64,000 nt of DNA from Clostridiaceae bacterium AM27-36LB (GCA_003480725.1 QUJQ01000002.1:378754-442753); one strand, 5' to 3'. Positions 53,286-62,590 are shown, counted from the stretch's first letter. Notes: generated from the letters alone by a model not told the origin. Numbers and translations are program-made.

Positions 53286-54737
53286 CTACCAGCCAATCAG
53301 CCAGGAATAGATTCCTTCATATTTGTATCTGGAAGCATCCCAGGAGAAGTCCTTCTGCATACCGCGGGCCACCAGCTCGTCCCACTCTTTTCTATGGACA
53401 AAATAGGTATATTTCGCATAGTTGATAACTTCCATCATATCCCACGGATTGTAGTTGGTGAAAGAGAATCCATCTCCACGACCTTCATACTCATTGTAGG
53501 GTTCAACTGTATCTTTCAGTCCGCCAGTCTCTCTGACGATTGGCACGGTGCCATAGCGGAAAGAAATCAACTGTGTCAGTCCACATGGTTCAAATGCAGA
53601 CGGCATCAGGAATGCATCTGCTGCTGCATACAGCTTATGAGACATCTCATCCGCATAATAAATATTGGCGGATACTTTGTTCGGATATTTCCATGCATAG
53701 TGACGGAACATATTCTCATAACGCTCATCGCCGGTTCCGATTACAACAAACTGCGTATTATCATCCACGATCTGTTCCATCACTTCTGCGATCAGATCCA
53801 GGCCTTTCTGATCTGTCAGACGGGAGATAAGACCGATCAACATCTTATTCTCATCTACTGTAAGACCCAGAGCTTCCTGAAGTGCCCTTTTATTAGCCGC
53901 TTTTCCTTTATGAACATCCTTGATATTGTAATTGGTATTGATCTTGCCATCTGTCTCCGGATTCCAGATATCGTAATCGATACCATTGACGATTCCTCTC
54001 AGATCCATGTGTCTTGCAGAAAGAAGTCCATCCAGTCCTTCGCCATATTGCGGTGTCTGAATCTCCTGTGCATAAGTTTCGCTGACAGTTGTAATATAAT
54101 CTGCATATACCAGACCGCCCTTCAACATGTTGGCGTCTCTCTTATACTCCAGCTTGTCCGGGGTAAATACATAATCCGGAAGTCCTGTCAGTCCCTGCAT
54201 CGTCTCAACATCCCAGATTCCCTGGAATCTCAGGTTATGAATCGTCATAACAGATTTGATGCCGCGATAAAATTCGCCTGCTGCGAACTCCGTCTTCAGA
54301 TATACCGGAATCAGCCCTGTCTGCCAGTCATGGCAGTGGATCAGATCCGGGCGGAAGCCTACGATCGGCAGGATAGAGAGCACTGCCTTGTCAAAGAAAG
54401 CAAACTTCTCAATATCGGTACGGAAATCTCCGTACGGTTTAGATCCCCCGAAATAGACCAGATTGTCAATAAAATAATAGGTGACGCCCTCATACTCATA
54501 GGTCATGACACCTACATGTGCACCCGGATTATAAGAACCAGTTCCCATATAAAAATGCGTGATATACTTGAAATTATTTCGGAAATGATCTGGAATACAA
54601 GTATAGTTCGGAAGCACTACCCGGACATCCCACTCATCTTTATTGAATCCCTTCGGAAGAGCTCCACATACGTCCGCCAGTCCTCCTGTTTTCACGAACG
54701 GTACACACTCCGATGTTGCAAACAATATTTTTCTCAT
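53286..54737 (-). CDS. glgA: Glycogen synthase (ADP-glucose type)
   Basis: 483 residues from the ATG at 54737 (AGGGGGA upstream); the frame stays open 88 codons further but those overlap the promoter region. FVKTGGLADVCGALPKG is the ADP-glucose KTGGL motif; HCHDWQTGLIPVYL and PSAFEPCGLTQLISFRYGT complete the GT5 active site. Known: extends alpha-1,4-glucan. No other glg gene is beside it here. Confidence 0.95.
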   Translation of the reverse strand: MRKILFATSECVPFVKTGGLADVCGALPKGFNKDEWDVRVVLPNYTCIPDHFRNNFKYITHFYMGTGSYNPGAHVGVMTYEYEGVTYYFIDNLVYFGGSKPYGDFRTDIEKFAFFDKAVLSILPIVGFRPDLIHCHDWQTGLIPVYLKTEFAAGEFYRGIKSVMTIHNLRFQGIWDVETMQGLTGLPDYVFTPDKLEYKRDANMLKGGLVYADYITTVSETYAQEIQTPQYGEGLDGLLSARHMDLRGIVNGIDYDIWNPETDGKINTNYNIKDVHKGKAANKRALQEALGLTVDENKMLIGLISRLTDQKGLDLIAEVMEQIVDDNTQFVVIGTGDERYENMFRHYAWKYPNKVSANIYYADEMSHKLYAAADAFLMPSAFEPCGLTQLISFRYGTVPIVRETGGLKDTVEPYNEYEGRGDGFSFTNYNPWDMMEVINYAKYTYFVHRKEWDELVARGMQKDFSWDASRYKYEGIYSWLIGW

Positions 54738-54780
54738 AAATGAGTCCCCCTGTCGCCATAAAGAGATATTTGATAGGAAT

Positions 54781-54809
54781 ATCATATCATAAATCAGATT
54801 ATTTCTAAA
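54781..54809 (-). promoter_or_regulatory. Promoter of glgA
   Basis: TTTAGA and TATGAT with 17-base spacing on the minus strand. Confidence 0.45.
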
Positions 54810-54856
54810 GCACATTTTTCGGAAAGATATGTTTTTATAGTTACTTGCGATTTTCC

Positions 54857-54884
54857 TTGAAAAATCAACACTTTTATGTATAAT
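54857..54884 (+). promoter_or_regulatory. Promoter of the ABC-F gene
   Basis: TTGAAA and TATAAT with 16-base spacing on the plus strand, 50 bases before the start codon. Confidence 0.6.
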
Positions 54885-54933
54885 AAGAATGGTGCGTTTT
54901 AATGTAAAAATTCTGATAAACTGAGGTGTTACA

Positions 54934-56574
54934 ATGATTAGTGCAAATAACGTTACTCTTCGGATCGGCAAAAAAGCTCTTTTCGAAGATGTAAACATCA
55001 AATTTACTGAAGGAAACTGCTACGGTCTGATCGGTGCCAATGGTGCCGGCAAATCTACCTTCCTGAAAATTCTCTCCGGAGAATTGGAGTCTACCAGCGG
55101 TGACGTGGTGATTACTCCGGGACAGCGCCTTTCCTTCCTGAAACAGGATCATTTCCAGTATGATGAGTATACCGTTATGGATACCGTTATCATGGGAAAT
55201 GCAAGACTCTATGAGATCATGAAAGAAAAAGATGCCATCTATGCCAAAGAGGACTTCTCTGATGAGGATGGAATCCGCGCCAGTGAGCTGGAAGCTGAGT
55301 TTGCAGATATGGACGGATGGGAAGCCGAGTCTGATGCCGCTACCCTGTTAAATGGTCTGGGAATCGAGACTGATCTTCATTACAGCATGATGAAGGATCT
55401 GATCGGTGCACAGAAGGTCAAAGTCCTTCTTGCCCAGGCATTGTTCGGAAACCCGGATATTCTGCTTCTGGACGAGCCGACCAACCACCTGGATCTGGAT
55501 GCCATCGCATGGCTGGAAGAATTTCTGATCAACTTTGAAAATACTGTCATCGTTGTATCCCATGACCGTTACTTCCTGAACAAGGTATGTACCCATACTG
55601 CTGATATCGACTATGGCAAGATCCAGCTCTATGCCGGAAACTACGATTTCTGGTATGAGTCCAGTCAGCTGCTGATCCGTCAGATGAAAGAAGCGAACAA
55701 GAAAAAGGAAGAGAAGATCAAAGAGCTGCAGGAATTCATCTCCCGTTTCTCTGCAAATGCTTCCAAATCCAAGCAGGCAACTTCCAGAAAGAAAGCTCTG
55801 GAAAAAATTCAGCTGGATGAGATTCGTCCGTCCAGTCGTAAATATCCGTACATTGACTTCCGGCCGAATCGCGAGATCGGTAACGAGGTTCTGTCCGTAG
55901 AGGGACTGACCAAAACCATCGATGGTGTAAAGGTTCTGGACAATGTATCCTTTATCCTTGGCCATGACGACAAGGTTGCATTTGTAGGTAGCAATGAATT
56001 TGCGAAGACTACGCTGTTCCGTATCCTTGCAGGTGAACTGGAACCGGATGAAGGAACTTACAAATGGGGTGTTACTACTTCTCAGTCCTATTTTCCGAAG
56101 GACAATACCAAGGAATTCGATAATGATGATACCATCGTTGACTGGCTGACTCAGTATTCCGAGATCAAGGATGCGACTTATGTCCGCGGATTTCTGGGAC
56201 GTATGCTGTTCGCCGGCGAGGACGGTGTAAAGAAAGTCCGCGTTCTGTCCGGTGGTGAGAAAGTCCGCTGCATGCTCAGCAAGCTGATGATCTCCGGTGC
56301 AAATGTACTTCTTCTGGATGAGCCAACTGACCATCTGGATATGGAATCTATCACAGCACTGAACAATGGCCTGATCAAATTCCCAGGTGTACTGCTGTTC
56401 TCCTCACGTGACCACCAGATCGTACAGACAACTGCCAACAGAATCATCGAGATCTTGCCAAATGGTTCCATTATTGATAAGATCACGACTTATGATGAGT
56501 ATCTGGAAAGCGATGAGATGGCGAGAAAGAGAACTGTCTACAGCAACAGTCGTGAAGATGAAGATGATAACTAA
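54934..56574 (+). CDS. ABC-F family ATPase, YkpA/YbiT type
   Basis: 546 residues, two ATPase domains and no membrane part. Domain 1: GLIGANGAGKSTFLKILSGE, LLLDEPTNHLDLDAI and VVSHDRYFLNKV. The ABC-F linker with ANASKSKQATSRKKALEK follows. Domain 2: P-loop GSNEFAKTTLFRI, signature VLSGGEKVRCMLS, LLLDEPTDHLDMES and SSRDHQIVQT. Known: ABC-F proteins act on the ribosome; YkpA of Bacillus is close in sequence pattern. Odd: the domain 1 signature reads IGAQKVKVLLA, the domain 2 P-loop lacks the usual glycines and its switch histidine is Arg. Confidence 0.92.
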   Translation: MISANNVTLRIGKKALFEDVNIKFTEGNCYGLIGANGAGKSTFLKILSGELESTSGDVVITPGQRLSFLKQDHFQYDEYTVMDTVIMGNARLYEIMKEKDAIYAKEDFSDEDGIRASELEAEFADMDGWEAESDAATLLNGLGIETDLHYSMMKDLIGAQKVKVLLAQALFGNPDILLLDEPTNHLDLDAIAWLEEFLINFENTVIVVSHDRYFLNKVCTHTADIDYGKIQLYAGNYDFWYESSQLLIRQMKEANKKKEEKIKELQEFISRFSANASKSKQATSRKKALEKIQLDEIRPSSRKYPYIDFRPNREIGNEVLSVEGLTKTIDGVKVLDNVSFILGHDDKVAFVGSNEFAKTTLFRILAGELEPDEGTYKWGVTTSQSYFPKDNTKEFDNDDTIVDWLTQYSEIKDATYVRGFLGRMLFAGEDGVKKVRVLSGGEKVRCMLSKLMISGANVLLLDEPTDHLDMESITALNNGLIKFPGVLLFSSRDHQIVQTTANRIIEILPNGSIIDKITTYDEYLESDEMARKRTVYSNSREDEDDN

Positions 56575-56586
56575 ATAAAATGTTTG

Positions 56587-56792
56587 GCCGAAATCCTCGA
56601 GGGTCCACACAGACCGACAGGCAGGAACGCTCGTATGGAGTGTATCGGAGCATTTAGATGAAAAAGAGTCCACCCAGAGTGTACATGCAAGCATGTTCAT
56701 TCTGGGTGGACTCTTTTCACTAAATGTCCGCTCCAATCCATAGCAGCGCTGTTCCTTGTCTGCCGGTCTGTGTGAACCGGGAGGTTTTCGGC
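56587..56792. repeat. 206-bp near-perfect-symmetry palindrome between convergent genes
   Basis: Two arms of about 103 bases pair around a centre at 56689/56690. Outer matches include GCCGAAA/TTTCGGC and CACACAGACCG/CGGTCTGTGTG; then CATTTAG/CTAAATG; the core GAGTCCACCCAGA/TCTGGGTGGACTC has A/T flanks and is itself a bidirectional terminator. It fills nearly the whole gap between the ABC-F gene and ansA. Confidence 0.8.
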
Positions 56793-56815
56793 TACTCGGG
56801 AATGGATGCAAACTT

Positions 56816-57844
56816 TTATTCTATAAAATTTTTCAGCGGCACGCTTCGATCCACCGGACTCATGTCACCGCAAAGAAAGGCTTCGATATCCTTCTTATCG
56901 GTCCAGCGTCCAAGAGCAATCATAGTCCGCACAACCAGAGCTTCTGTGGTCAGATCCCCTGCCGGGATCACACCAAGTTTCAGAGCTCGAACTCCTACTT
57001 CATACTGACTCAAATCACAACCGTCAAAGATGCTCTGTGTGGTAGCTGCCACAACCATCCCTTTGTGGATCATTTTTTCAATAGCAGGAAGAAGATTCCG
57101 GCGATAATTGGTGATTCCTCCACATCCATAAGCTTCCAGAACCACACCATGATATCCCAGATCCACCACCGTCTCCAATAGCACCGGATCAAACCCCGGT
57201 ATTAACTTGAATACTGCCACTTTAGAGTCCAATCGCACATCAACAGCTGATTCTACTGTTGCAGCTGCGACAGCTTTTCCTTTTGCAGTTTCCTGCATCA
57301 TCAATTTCCCATCTACAATTTTTCCTGCATAAGGACAGTTCACACTGACAAAGGCATCGAATCCCATGGTTCGGATTTTAGTTGCCCATAATCCATGAAT
57401 CACTCTGCCATCAAAAGTAAGATAAACTCCCGCCGGTGCTCCGCAGGCCGTCAGGAATGCATCATAAATATTATGCGCCGCATCACTGTCCTCTTCTCCC
57501 GCTGGAAGCTGAGATCCCGTCAGAACCACAGGCACTTTAGGATGGATCAACATCGTATCCAGTGCCGCTGCACTGTAGGCACAAGTATCTGTTCCATGAG
57601 TAATCACAATTCCATCATGGTTCTTCATTCCTTCAAATGCTGCTTTTGCCATCACAGCCCACTCTTCTGGCTGCATATTAGTGCTATCGAGATTCAGAAG
57701 ATCGACACAGTCGATTTCACACAAACCCTGAAGTTCCGGAATCAGATCCAGCATCTGCTGTCCGGTCGTCTTCGGTTCCAGACCGTCTTCTCCTTCCTGA
57801 GAAGCGATGGTTCCACCTGTCGTTATCATTAGAATCCGTTTCAT
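56816..57844 (-). CDS. ansA: L-asparaginase, type I (AnsA-like)
   Basis: 342 residues. ILMITTGGTIASQEGEDGLE has the first catalytic Thr and IVITHGTDTCAYSAAALDTM the second with its Asp; VVLTGSQLPAGEEDSDAAHN follows. No signal peptide, so cytoplasmic. Known: hydrolyses asparagine to aspartate and ammonia. It begins 1 base after the nrdD stop, so the two share a transcript. Confidence 0.92.
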   Translation of the reverse strand: MKRILMITTGGTIASQEGEDGLEPKTTGQQMLDLIPELQGLCEIDCVDLLNLDSTNMQPEEWAVMAKAAFEGMKNHDGIVITHGTDTCAYSAAALDTMLIHPKVPVVLTGSQLPAGEEDSDAAHNIYDAFLTACGAPAGVYLTFDGRVIHGLWATKIRTMGFDAFVSVNCPYAGKIVDGKLMMQETAKGKAVAAATVESAVDVRLDSKVAVFKLIPGFDPVLLETVVDLGYHGVVLEAYGCGGITNYRRNLLPAIEKMIHKGMVVAATTQSIFDGCDLSQYEVGVRALKLGVIPAGDLTTEALVVRTMIALGRWTDKKDIEAFLCGDMSPVDRSVPLKNFIE

Positions 57845-57845
57845 A

Positions 57846-59984
57846 TTACATAGACACCCGTTCTGCGATCTCTGCCATCTTCGCTTTATTCAGCCTGGTA
57901 TCTCCCTTTACTCTGGAATAGGACAGATAGCCGTTCATACGGTCGATCTTGGTCAGATTTTTGCTGCCACATTTAGGGCATACATCCATATCCAGTTCCT
58001 GATATCCACAATCATCGCAGTATGCCAGTGACAGATTCACGCCTTCGTAAAATCCTTTTTTCATAGCACGACGTACCAGAGTGCGGACAGCCTCTTTGTT
58101 ATATCCTACCGGATAACGCACATACTGAATCTTTCCACCGTTACACAGTTCCCAGAAGCGGCCTTCCTTATCCTGCTTTTCAATTGGAGTCATTTCCTCA
58201 GTCACATGACAGTGGAAGCTGTTGCTCACATACGGTCTGTCAGATACATTTTCCACGATTCCATATTTCTTGCGGAACTGCTCGATCTGAAGTCCACACA
58301 GGCTCTCTGCCGGAGTACCATAGATGGCATAGAGGATACCATCCTCTTCTTTATATTCGTTAATCTTTTTATTGATGTATCGCATTACTTCCAGTGCGAA
58401 CTCGCCGTCTTCCCTGATAGATTTTCCATTGTAAAGCTCCTGCAGCTCATTAAGGGCCGTGATTCCAAAGGAAGCTGTCATAGGTTTCAACAGTGGTTTG
58501 ATCTTATCCTGCGGCTTCAGATGTCCTCCATAGAAACCACCTTCACAGTAAGCCAGCGGATTGGTAGACGCTCTCATCTCGCCCAAATAGTCAAAGGTAC
58601 GGATATGAAGGTTACGGATCATCTCCAGATAGTAATCCAGCACCTCATAGAAGTCCCGGTTCTCTGCTCTGGACTGTGCCAGAATCATAGGAAGATGCAG
58701 ACTTACAGCTCCGATATTAAAACGACCTACAAATACCGGCTTGTCATTCTCATCTGCCGGTCTCATGCCTCCTCGCTCATACCAGGGACTCAGGAACGCA
58801 CGGCATCCCATGGGGCTGATGACTCTCTTGTATTTTTTATACATTTCAGAGATATATCCTTCTCCGCTCATGGACAGCCAATCTGGATACATGGTTTTGG
58901 AAGAGCACTCGATTCCTGCTTCAAATACATCCTCGCAGACACCGCCTTTTCCATGAATCTCTTCGTCATAAAGAAATACAATCTTCGGAAACAGTACCGG
59001 CTTTTTGTTCCCCGGTTTACCCTGTCCGCCCTGATGCACATGCAGCAGAGAAATATTGCACATCTTTGCAAACCGTTCCTGTCCAAGTCCAAGGGTTACT
59101 GTCACAAACGGATAATCTCCACGGGAAGATCCTACCGTATTTAACTTATACTCAATTCCCTGCCATCCCTGATCAAAATCTCTGCGGACTTTGTTCATGG
59201 CATAGGTCTCTGCCTTCTCTTCCACTCCCTGCCATTTAGGATCCATATAAGATAAAAATTCGGTTTTGTATTTTTTGTAGCTCTTCTCTGCATAAGGCGC
59301 CAGCACCTTATCCACTTCCGGCACTGTAAATCCACCGTACTGCTGGGCTGCAGTACTTAAGATAATGTCTCCCATAACGTCAAATGCTGTATCCAATGTC
59401 TTCGGCTCGTTGTACCACACGTTACCCATCTCAAAGCCACCGTTCAGAACACTGGCAATATCAAATAGACAGCAGTTCATGGTATCCAGACGTGCTGACT
59501 GATCATGAATGTAGATATATCCATCCCTGCAGGCCTGCAGCTCATTGCGATTCATAAAGAACTTGCGGTACAATTCCTTGTTCAATTCATTAAAGATCAG
59601 GCTTCGTTTGGTGGCTACCAGAGCACTGTCTGTATTAGCGTTGCTCTTATCACCAATGTAACGGATAGACTGGCTCTTAGTATAGACGTCATCCATCATG
59701 TGTACAAAATCCTTTTTATAGTTCCGATAGTCACGATAGCTCTTTGCCACCGCCGGATTCACATGATCCAGAGCTCCCTCCACAATATTATGCATATCCT
59801 GGATATCGATATTTTCTTTTCCCAGGGACTCTGCACGCTCCTGCGCGAAGTTACAGATAAATCGAATCTCATCCTCCGAAAATTTGTACAAAATTCTTGC
59901 AGCCGACTTATTGACTGCATTAATGATCTTTTCTACATTAAATATCTCTCTTGTTCCGTCCTTTTTGACTACGTACAATTTCAT
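57846..59984 (-). CDS. nrdD: Anaerobic ribonucleoside-triphosphate reductase
   Basis: 712 residues. An N-terminal ATP-cone (VVKKDGTREIFNVEKIINAV), the catalytic core, a zinc site (YCDDCGYQELDMDVCPKCG) and the glycyl radical loop RMNGYLSYSRVKGDTRLN with the radical Gly near residue 685. Known: makes dNTPs without oxygen and needs the activase NrdG, which is not seen next to it. Confidence 0.96.
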   Translation of the reverse strand: MKLYVVKKDGTREIFNVEKIINAVNKSAARILYKFSEDEIRFICNFAQERAESLGKENIDIQDMHNIVEGALDHVNPAVAKSYRDYRNYKKDFVHMMDDVYTKSQSIRYIGDKSNANTDSALVATKRSLIFNELNKELYRKFFMNRNELQACRDGYIYIHDQSARLDTMNCCLFDIASVLNGGFEMGNVWYNEPKTLDTAFDVMGDIILSTAAQQYGGFTVPEVDKVLAPYAEKSYKKYKTEFLSYMDPKWQGVEEKAETYAMNKVRRDFDQGWQGIEYKLNTVGSSRGDYPFVTVTLGLGQERFAKMCNISLLHVHQGGQGKPGNKKPVLFPKIVFLYDEEIHGKGGVCEDVFEAGIECSSKTMYPDWLSMSGEGYISEMYKKYKRVISPMGCRAFLSPWYERGGMRPADENDKPVFVGRFNIGAVSLHLPMILAQSRAENRDFYEVLDYYLEMIRNLHIRTFDYLGEMRASTNPLAYCEGGFYGGHLKPQDKIKPLLKPMTASFGITALNELQELYNGKSIREDGEFALEVMRYINKKINEYKEEDGILYAIYGTPAESLCGLQIEQFRKKYGIVENVSDRPYVSNSFHCHVTEEMTPIEKQDKEGRFWELCNGGKIQYVRYPVGYNKEAVRTLVRRAMKKGFYEGVNLSLAYCDDCGYQELDMDVCPKCGSKNLTKIDRMNGYLSYSRVKGDTRLNKAKMAEIAERVSM

Positions 59985-59987
59985 TCA

Positions 59988-60005
59988 CCCCTACTATATC
60001 TTGTG
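59988..60005 (-). promoter_or_regulatory. NrdR-box-like sequence in the nrdD leader
   Basis: ACACAAGATATAGTAG resembles the NrdR box ACACWATATATWGTGT (13 of 16 positions). The usual paired box at about 31 bases was not found, so this is tentative. Confidence 0.35.
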
Positions 60006-60040
60006 TTTTATGTTTAATTTTATTCCAAATATTGATTAAA

Positions 60041-60069
60041 AGTATATACCAACCACATTTAATATGCAA
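60041..60069 (-). promoter_or_regulatory. Promoter of nrdD-ansA
   Basis: TTGCAT and TATACT with 17-base spacing on the minus strand. The remaining gap to csoR is A/T-rich with no other clear feature. Confidence 0.65.
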
Positions 60070-60197
60070 GACATAATGACGCTGAAAACTTACCAAGAAA
60101 TTTTTCTGAAATTCTACTATATTTCACAAACTTCAAAAAAACAGGTTTATCCACTTGACAAATGGGTAAACCTGCTCTTCATAATTTTCATCTTTTG

Positions 60198-60617
60198 TTA
60201 CTTCATGAAGCGATCAATGGCCTCTGCCAGTTCTTTCACTGATTCCATATCTCCACACTCTACTGCATCTACCAGACAGTGTTCAATATGTTCCTTAAGA
60301 ATCACTTTTCCGGTATTATTGATAGCCGACTTTACAGCTGACAGCTGTATCAGCACCTCACTGCAGTCTCTTCCTTCTTCCACCATGCGACGGATAGATT
60401 CCAGATGTCCAATCGCTCTGGAAAGACGATTCAGCACTGCTTTTGTATTCGTATGAGTATGCGTGTGTCCATGTCCATGGTTGTGGCAGCACTCATCATG
60501 GTCATGATCATGGGTATGCCCCTCATCATGACTGTGCACATGCTCATGATCGTGATGTACGTGCTCATAAATCGTTCCATCAGGAGCCACATGCACATGT
60601 CTTCCCTCTTCTGACAT
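60198..60617 (-). CDS. CsoR-family metal-responsive repressor with histidine-rich N-terminus
   Basis: 139 residues. Residues 57-139 are the CsoR/RcnR four-helix fold (VLNRLSRAIGHLESIRRMVE). Cys85, His110 and Cys114 reproduce the spacing of the copper(I) site of CsoR (25 and 4). Residues 7-55 contain 19 histidines and two cysteines (HVHHDHEHVHSHDEGHTHDH and similar), which is not part of the normal family. Known: CsoR releases DNA on binding Cu(I). The head could store or sense Ni, Zn or Co (inference). No metal pump gene is next to it; it follows pyk. Confidence 0.85.
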   Translation of the reverse strand: MSEEGRHVHVAPDGTIYEHVHHDHEHVHSHDEGHTHDHDHDECCHNHGHGHTHTHTNTKAVLNRLSRAIGHLESIRRMVEEGRDCSEVLIQLSAVKSAINNTGKVILKEHIEHCLVDAVECGDMESVKELAEAIDRFMK

Positions 60618-60638
60618 ATCATTCCTCCGACTGAAGTC

Positions 60639-60752
60639 CTAGACTCCAGTTTCTCTTTCTGTATTTTCCAAAAATCTCTGTTTTACCAGCAAAAATTCTT
60701 CCAGGTTCATCCATACCTGTTCGCCCTCCGGCTTTTTGGTTTCCGACTGCAA
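60639..60752 (-). CDS. Possible small protein between pyk and csoR
   Basis: Directly after the pyk stop, in the same frame, 37 codons run from a TTG to a TAG (containing EGEQVWMNLEEFLLVKQRFL). A second small frame (31 codons, ATG about 60713, with GGAGGG upstream) ends by overlapping the csoR start. The first reads more like protein, the second has the better ribosome site. Not recognised. Confidence 0.35.
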   Translation of the reverse strand: MQSETKKPEGEQVWMNLEEFLLVKQRFLENTERETGV

Positions 60753-62495
60753 TTATCTTCCGTTATATACGATTCCCTGTTCTGCATCCATAGTCACAAA
60801 TGTTCCAGACTTGAGGATTCTGGTCGCATTTCTTGCAGATGTGATGACCGGGATCTCCAAAGTCATTCCCACAACTGCTGCATGAGAATAGCGATCACCA
60901 GTCTCTGTGATGATACCGGCTGCATCCTTCAGCTTGTGAACCATCTCATTGGTAGTCTGCTCCACAACTACAATATCTCCTGCACGGAATTTTTGCTCCA
61001 GATCTTCATCATTGCTGCATACGCAGACATTCCCGGAGGCTTTCAGCTTATTGGCACCTTTTCCAGTCACCAGTGCATTACCTGCGATCTGCACCTTCAT
61101 CATATTAGTAGTTCCGGACAATCCAACCGGCACACCTGCTGCAATAACAACCAGTTCTCCTCTGGCGATCAGGCCTTTCTGCTCTGCCAGTTCCACCGCA
61201 TGATCAAACAGCTCATCTGCAGTATTTGCTTCTTCCATCACGACCGGAGTCACACCCCAAAGCAGATTTAACTGACGATATACGCGCTCATCTGTGGTAC
61301 AGCCAATGATCGGACATACCGGCAGATATTTTGCGATTCTGGACACGGTACGGCCAGATTTGGATACTGCCACGATAGCTGCTGCTTTCAGATCGGCTGC
61401 TGTCGTACAAGTCGCATGAGAGATAGCGCTGGTCACATCTGGTGCTTCAGCCAGCTTTCTCGGCTTAAATTCCCTGCTATAATCAATATCCTGTTCTGTA
61501 CGTTCCGCAATCTTCGCCATAGTCTGTACTGCTTCTATCGGATAAGCACCTGCTGCAGTCTCTCCGGACAGCATGATCGCACTGGTTCCCTGATAGATCG
61601 CATTGGCAACATCCGAGGTCTCCGCTCTCGTCGGTCTTGGATTCTTCATCATGGAATCCAGCATCTGTGTAGCTGTGATCACCGGTTTTCCCATATGCAT
61701 TGCCTTGCTGATCAATTCTTTCTGAATTACCGGAACTTCCTCCAGCGGAATCTCTACACCCATATCACCTCTGGCGATCATAATTCCATCTGCCACTCTG
61801 AGAATATCCTCACAATTTTTTACACCCTGCTTATTTTCCAATTTGGCGATAATATGAATCTTCTCGCCACCATGCTCCTGCAGAATCTTGCGGATCTCCA
61901 TAATATCCTCTGCAGTTCTGGTGAAAGATGCTGCAATAAAATCATAATCCTGTTCTACAGCAAATACAATGTCAGCAAGATCCTTCGGACTGACAAATGG
62001 CATATTCAGTTCTACACCTGGAACATTTACTCCTTTATGATTTGAAATAAATCCTCCATTTTTCACACGACAAACAATATCTGATTCATCAATACGCACT
62101 ACTTCCATGCCGATCAGTCCATCGTCGATCAGAATAGAATCTCCCGGTTCCACGTCTTTGTACAATTCTTTATATGTGATCGTGACTTTCTTCTCGGTTC
62201 CCAGCATCTCTTCAGTGGTCAGCGTGAACTCCTGGTCCGGCTTTAATTCCAGTTTTCCTCCTTCTACATCACCGATCCGGATCTCCGGTCCCTTTGTATC
62301 AAGAAGTGCTGCCACCGGAAGATTCAGCTCTTTCCGAAGTTTCTTTATCATATCCAGTCTTGCTTTCTGCTCCTCGTGAGTTCCATGGGAGAAATTCATT
62401 CTGGCTACATTCATGCCATTTTTCATCAGATTTCTTAATACTTCCTCTTTATCTGTAGATGGTCCTAATGTACATACAATTTTGGTTCTTCTCAT
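60753..62495 (-). CDS. pyk: Pyruvate kinase with C-terminal phosphohistidine-like domain
   Basis: 580 residues. TKIVCTLGPSTDKEEVLRNL, VARMNFSHGTHEEQ, ARGDMGVEIPLEEVPVIQK and TRAETSDVANAI give a complete enzyme core. After about residue 475 an extra domain (VVVEQTTNEMVHKLKDAAGI, GDRYSHAAVVGMTLEIPVIT) of the PEP-utilising mobile type follows, as known in Bacillus/Geobacillus pyruvate kinases. Known: makes ATP and pyruvate from phosphoenolpyruvate; completes the glycolytic set at 26,900-34,700. Confidence 0.96.
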   Translation of the reverse strand: MRRTKIVCTLGPSTDKEEVLRNLMKNGMNVARMNFSHGTHEEQKARLDMIKKLRKELNLPVAALLDTKGPEIRIGDVEGGKLELKPDQEFTLTTEEMLGTEKKVTITYKELYKDVEPGDSILIDDGLIGMEVVRIDESDIVCRVKNGGFISNHKGVNVPGVELNMPFVSPKDLADIVFAVEQDYDFIAASFTRTAEDIMEIRKILQEHGGEKIHIIAKLENKQGVKNCEDILRVADGIMIARGDMGVEIPLEEVPVIQKELISKAMHMGKPVITATQMLDSMMKNPRPTRAETSDVANAIYQGTSAIMLSGETAAGAYPIEAVQTMAKIAERTEQDIDYSREFKPRKLAEAPDVTSAISHATCTTAADLKAAAIVAVSKSGRTVSRIAKYLPVCPIIGCTTDERVYRQLNLLWGVTPVVMEEANTADELFDHAVELAEQKGLIARGELVVIAAGVPVGLSGTTNMMKVQIAGNALVTGKGANKLKASGNVCVCSNDEDLEQKFRAGDIVVVEQTTNEMVHKLKDAAGIITETGDRYSHAAVVGMTLEIPVITSARNATRILKSGTFVTMDAEQGIVYNGR

Positions 62496-62590
62496 TCTTT
62501 ATATCCTTTCCTGCGTATAGTATTCTTTGGTTATGACAGACCTATTCATCAGGTTTTACTTTTTTTACAGTATCCACTTATCGCCAGACA

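Noticed and set aside
53244..54743. A 499-codon open frame on the plus strand opposite glgA
   Set aside because: It is rich in Cys, His, Ile and Ser with no domain, lies exactly opposite an intact glgA and has no ribosome site: an antisense shadow.
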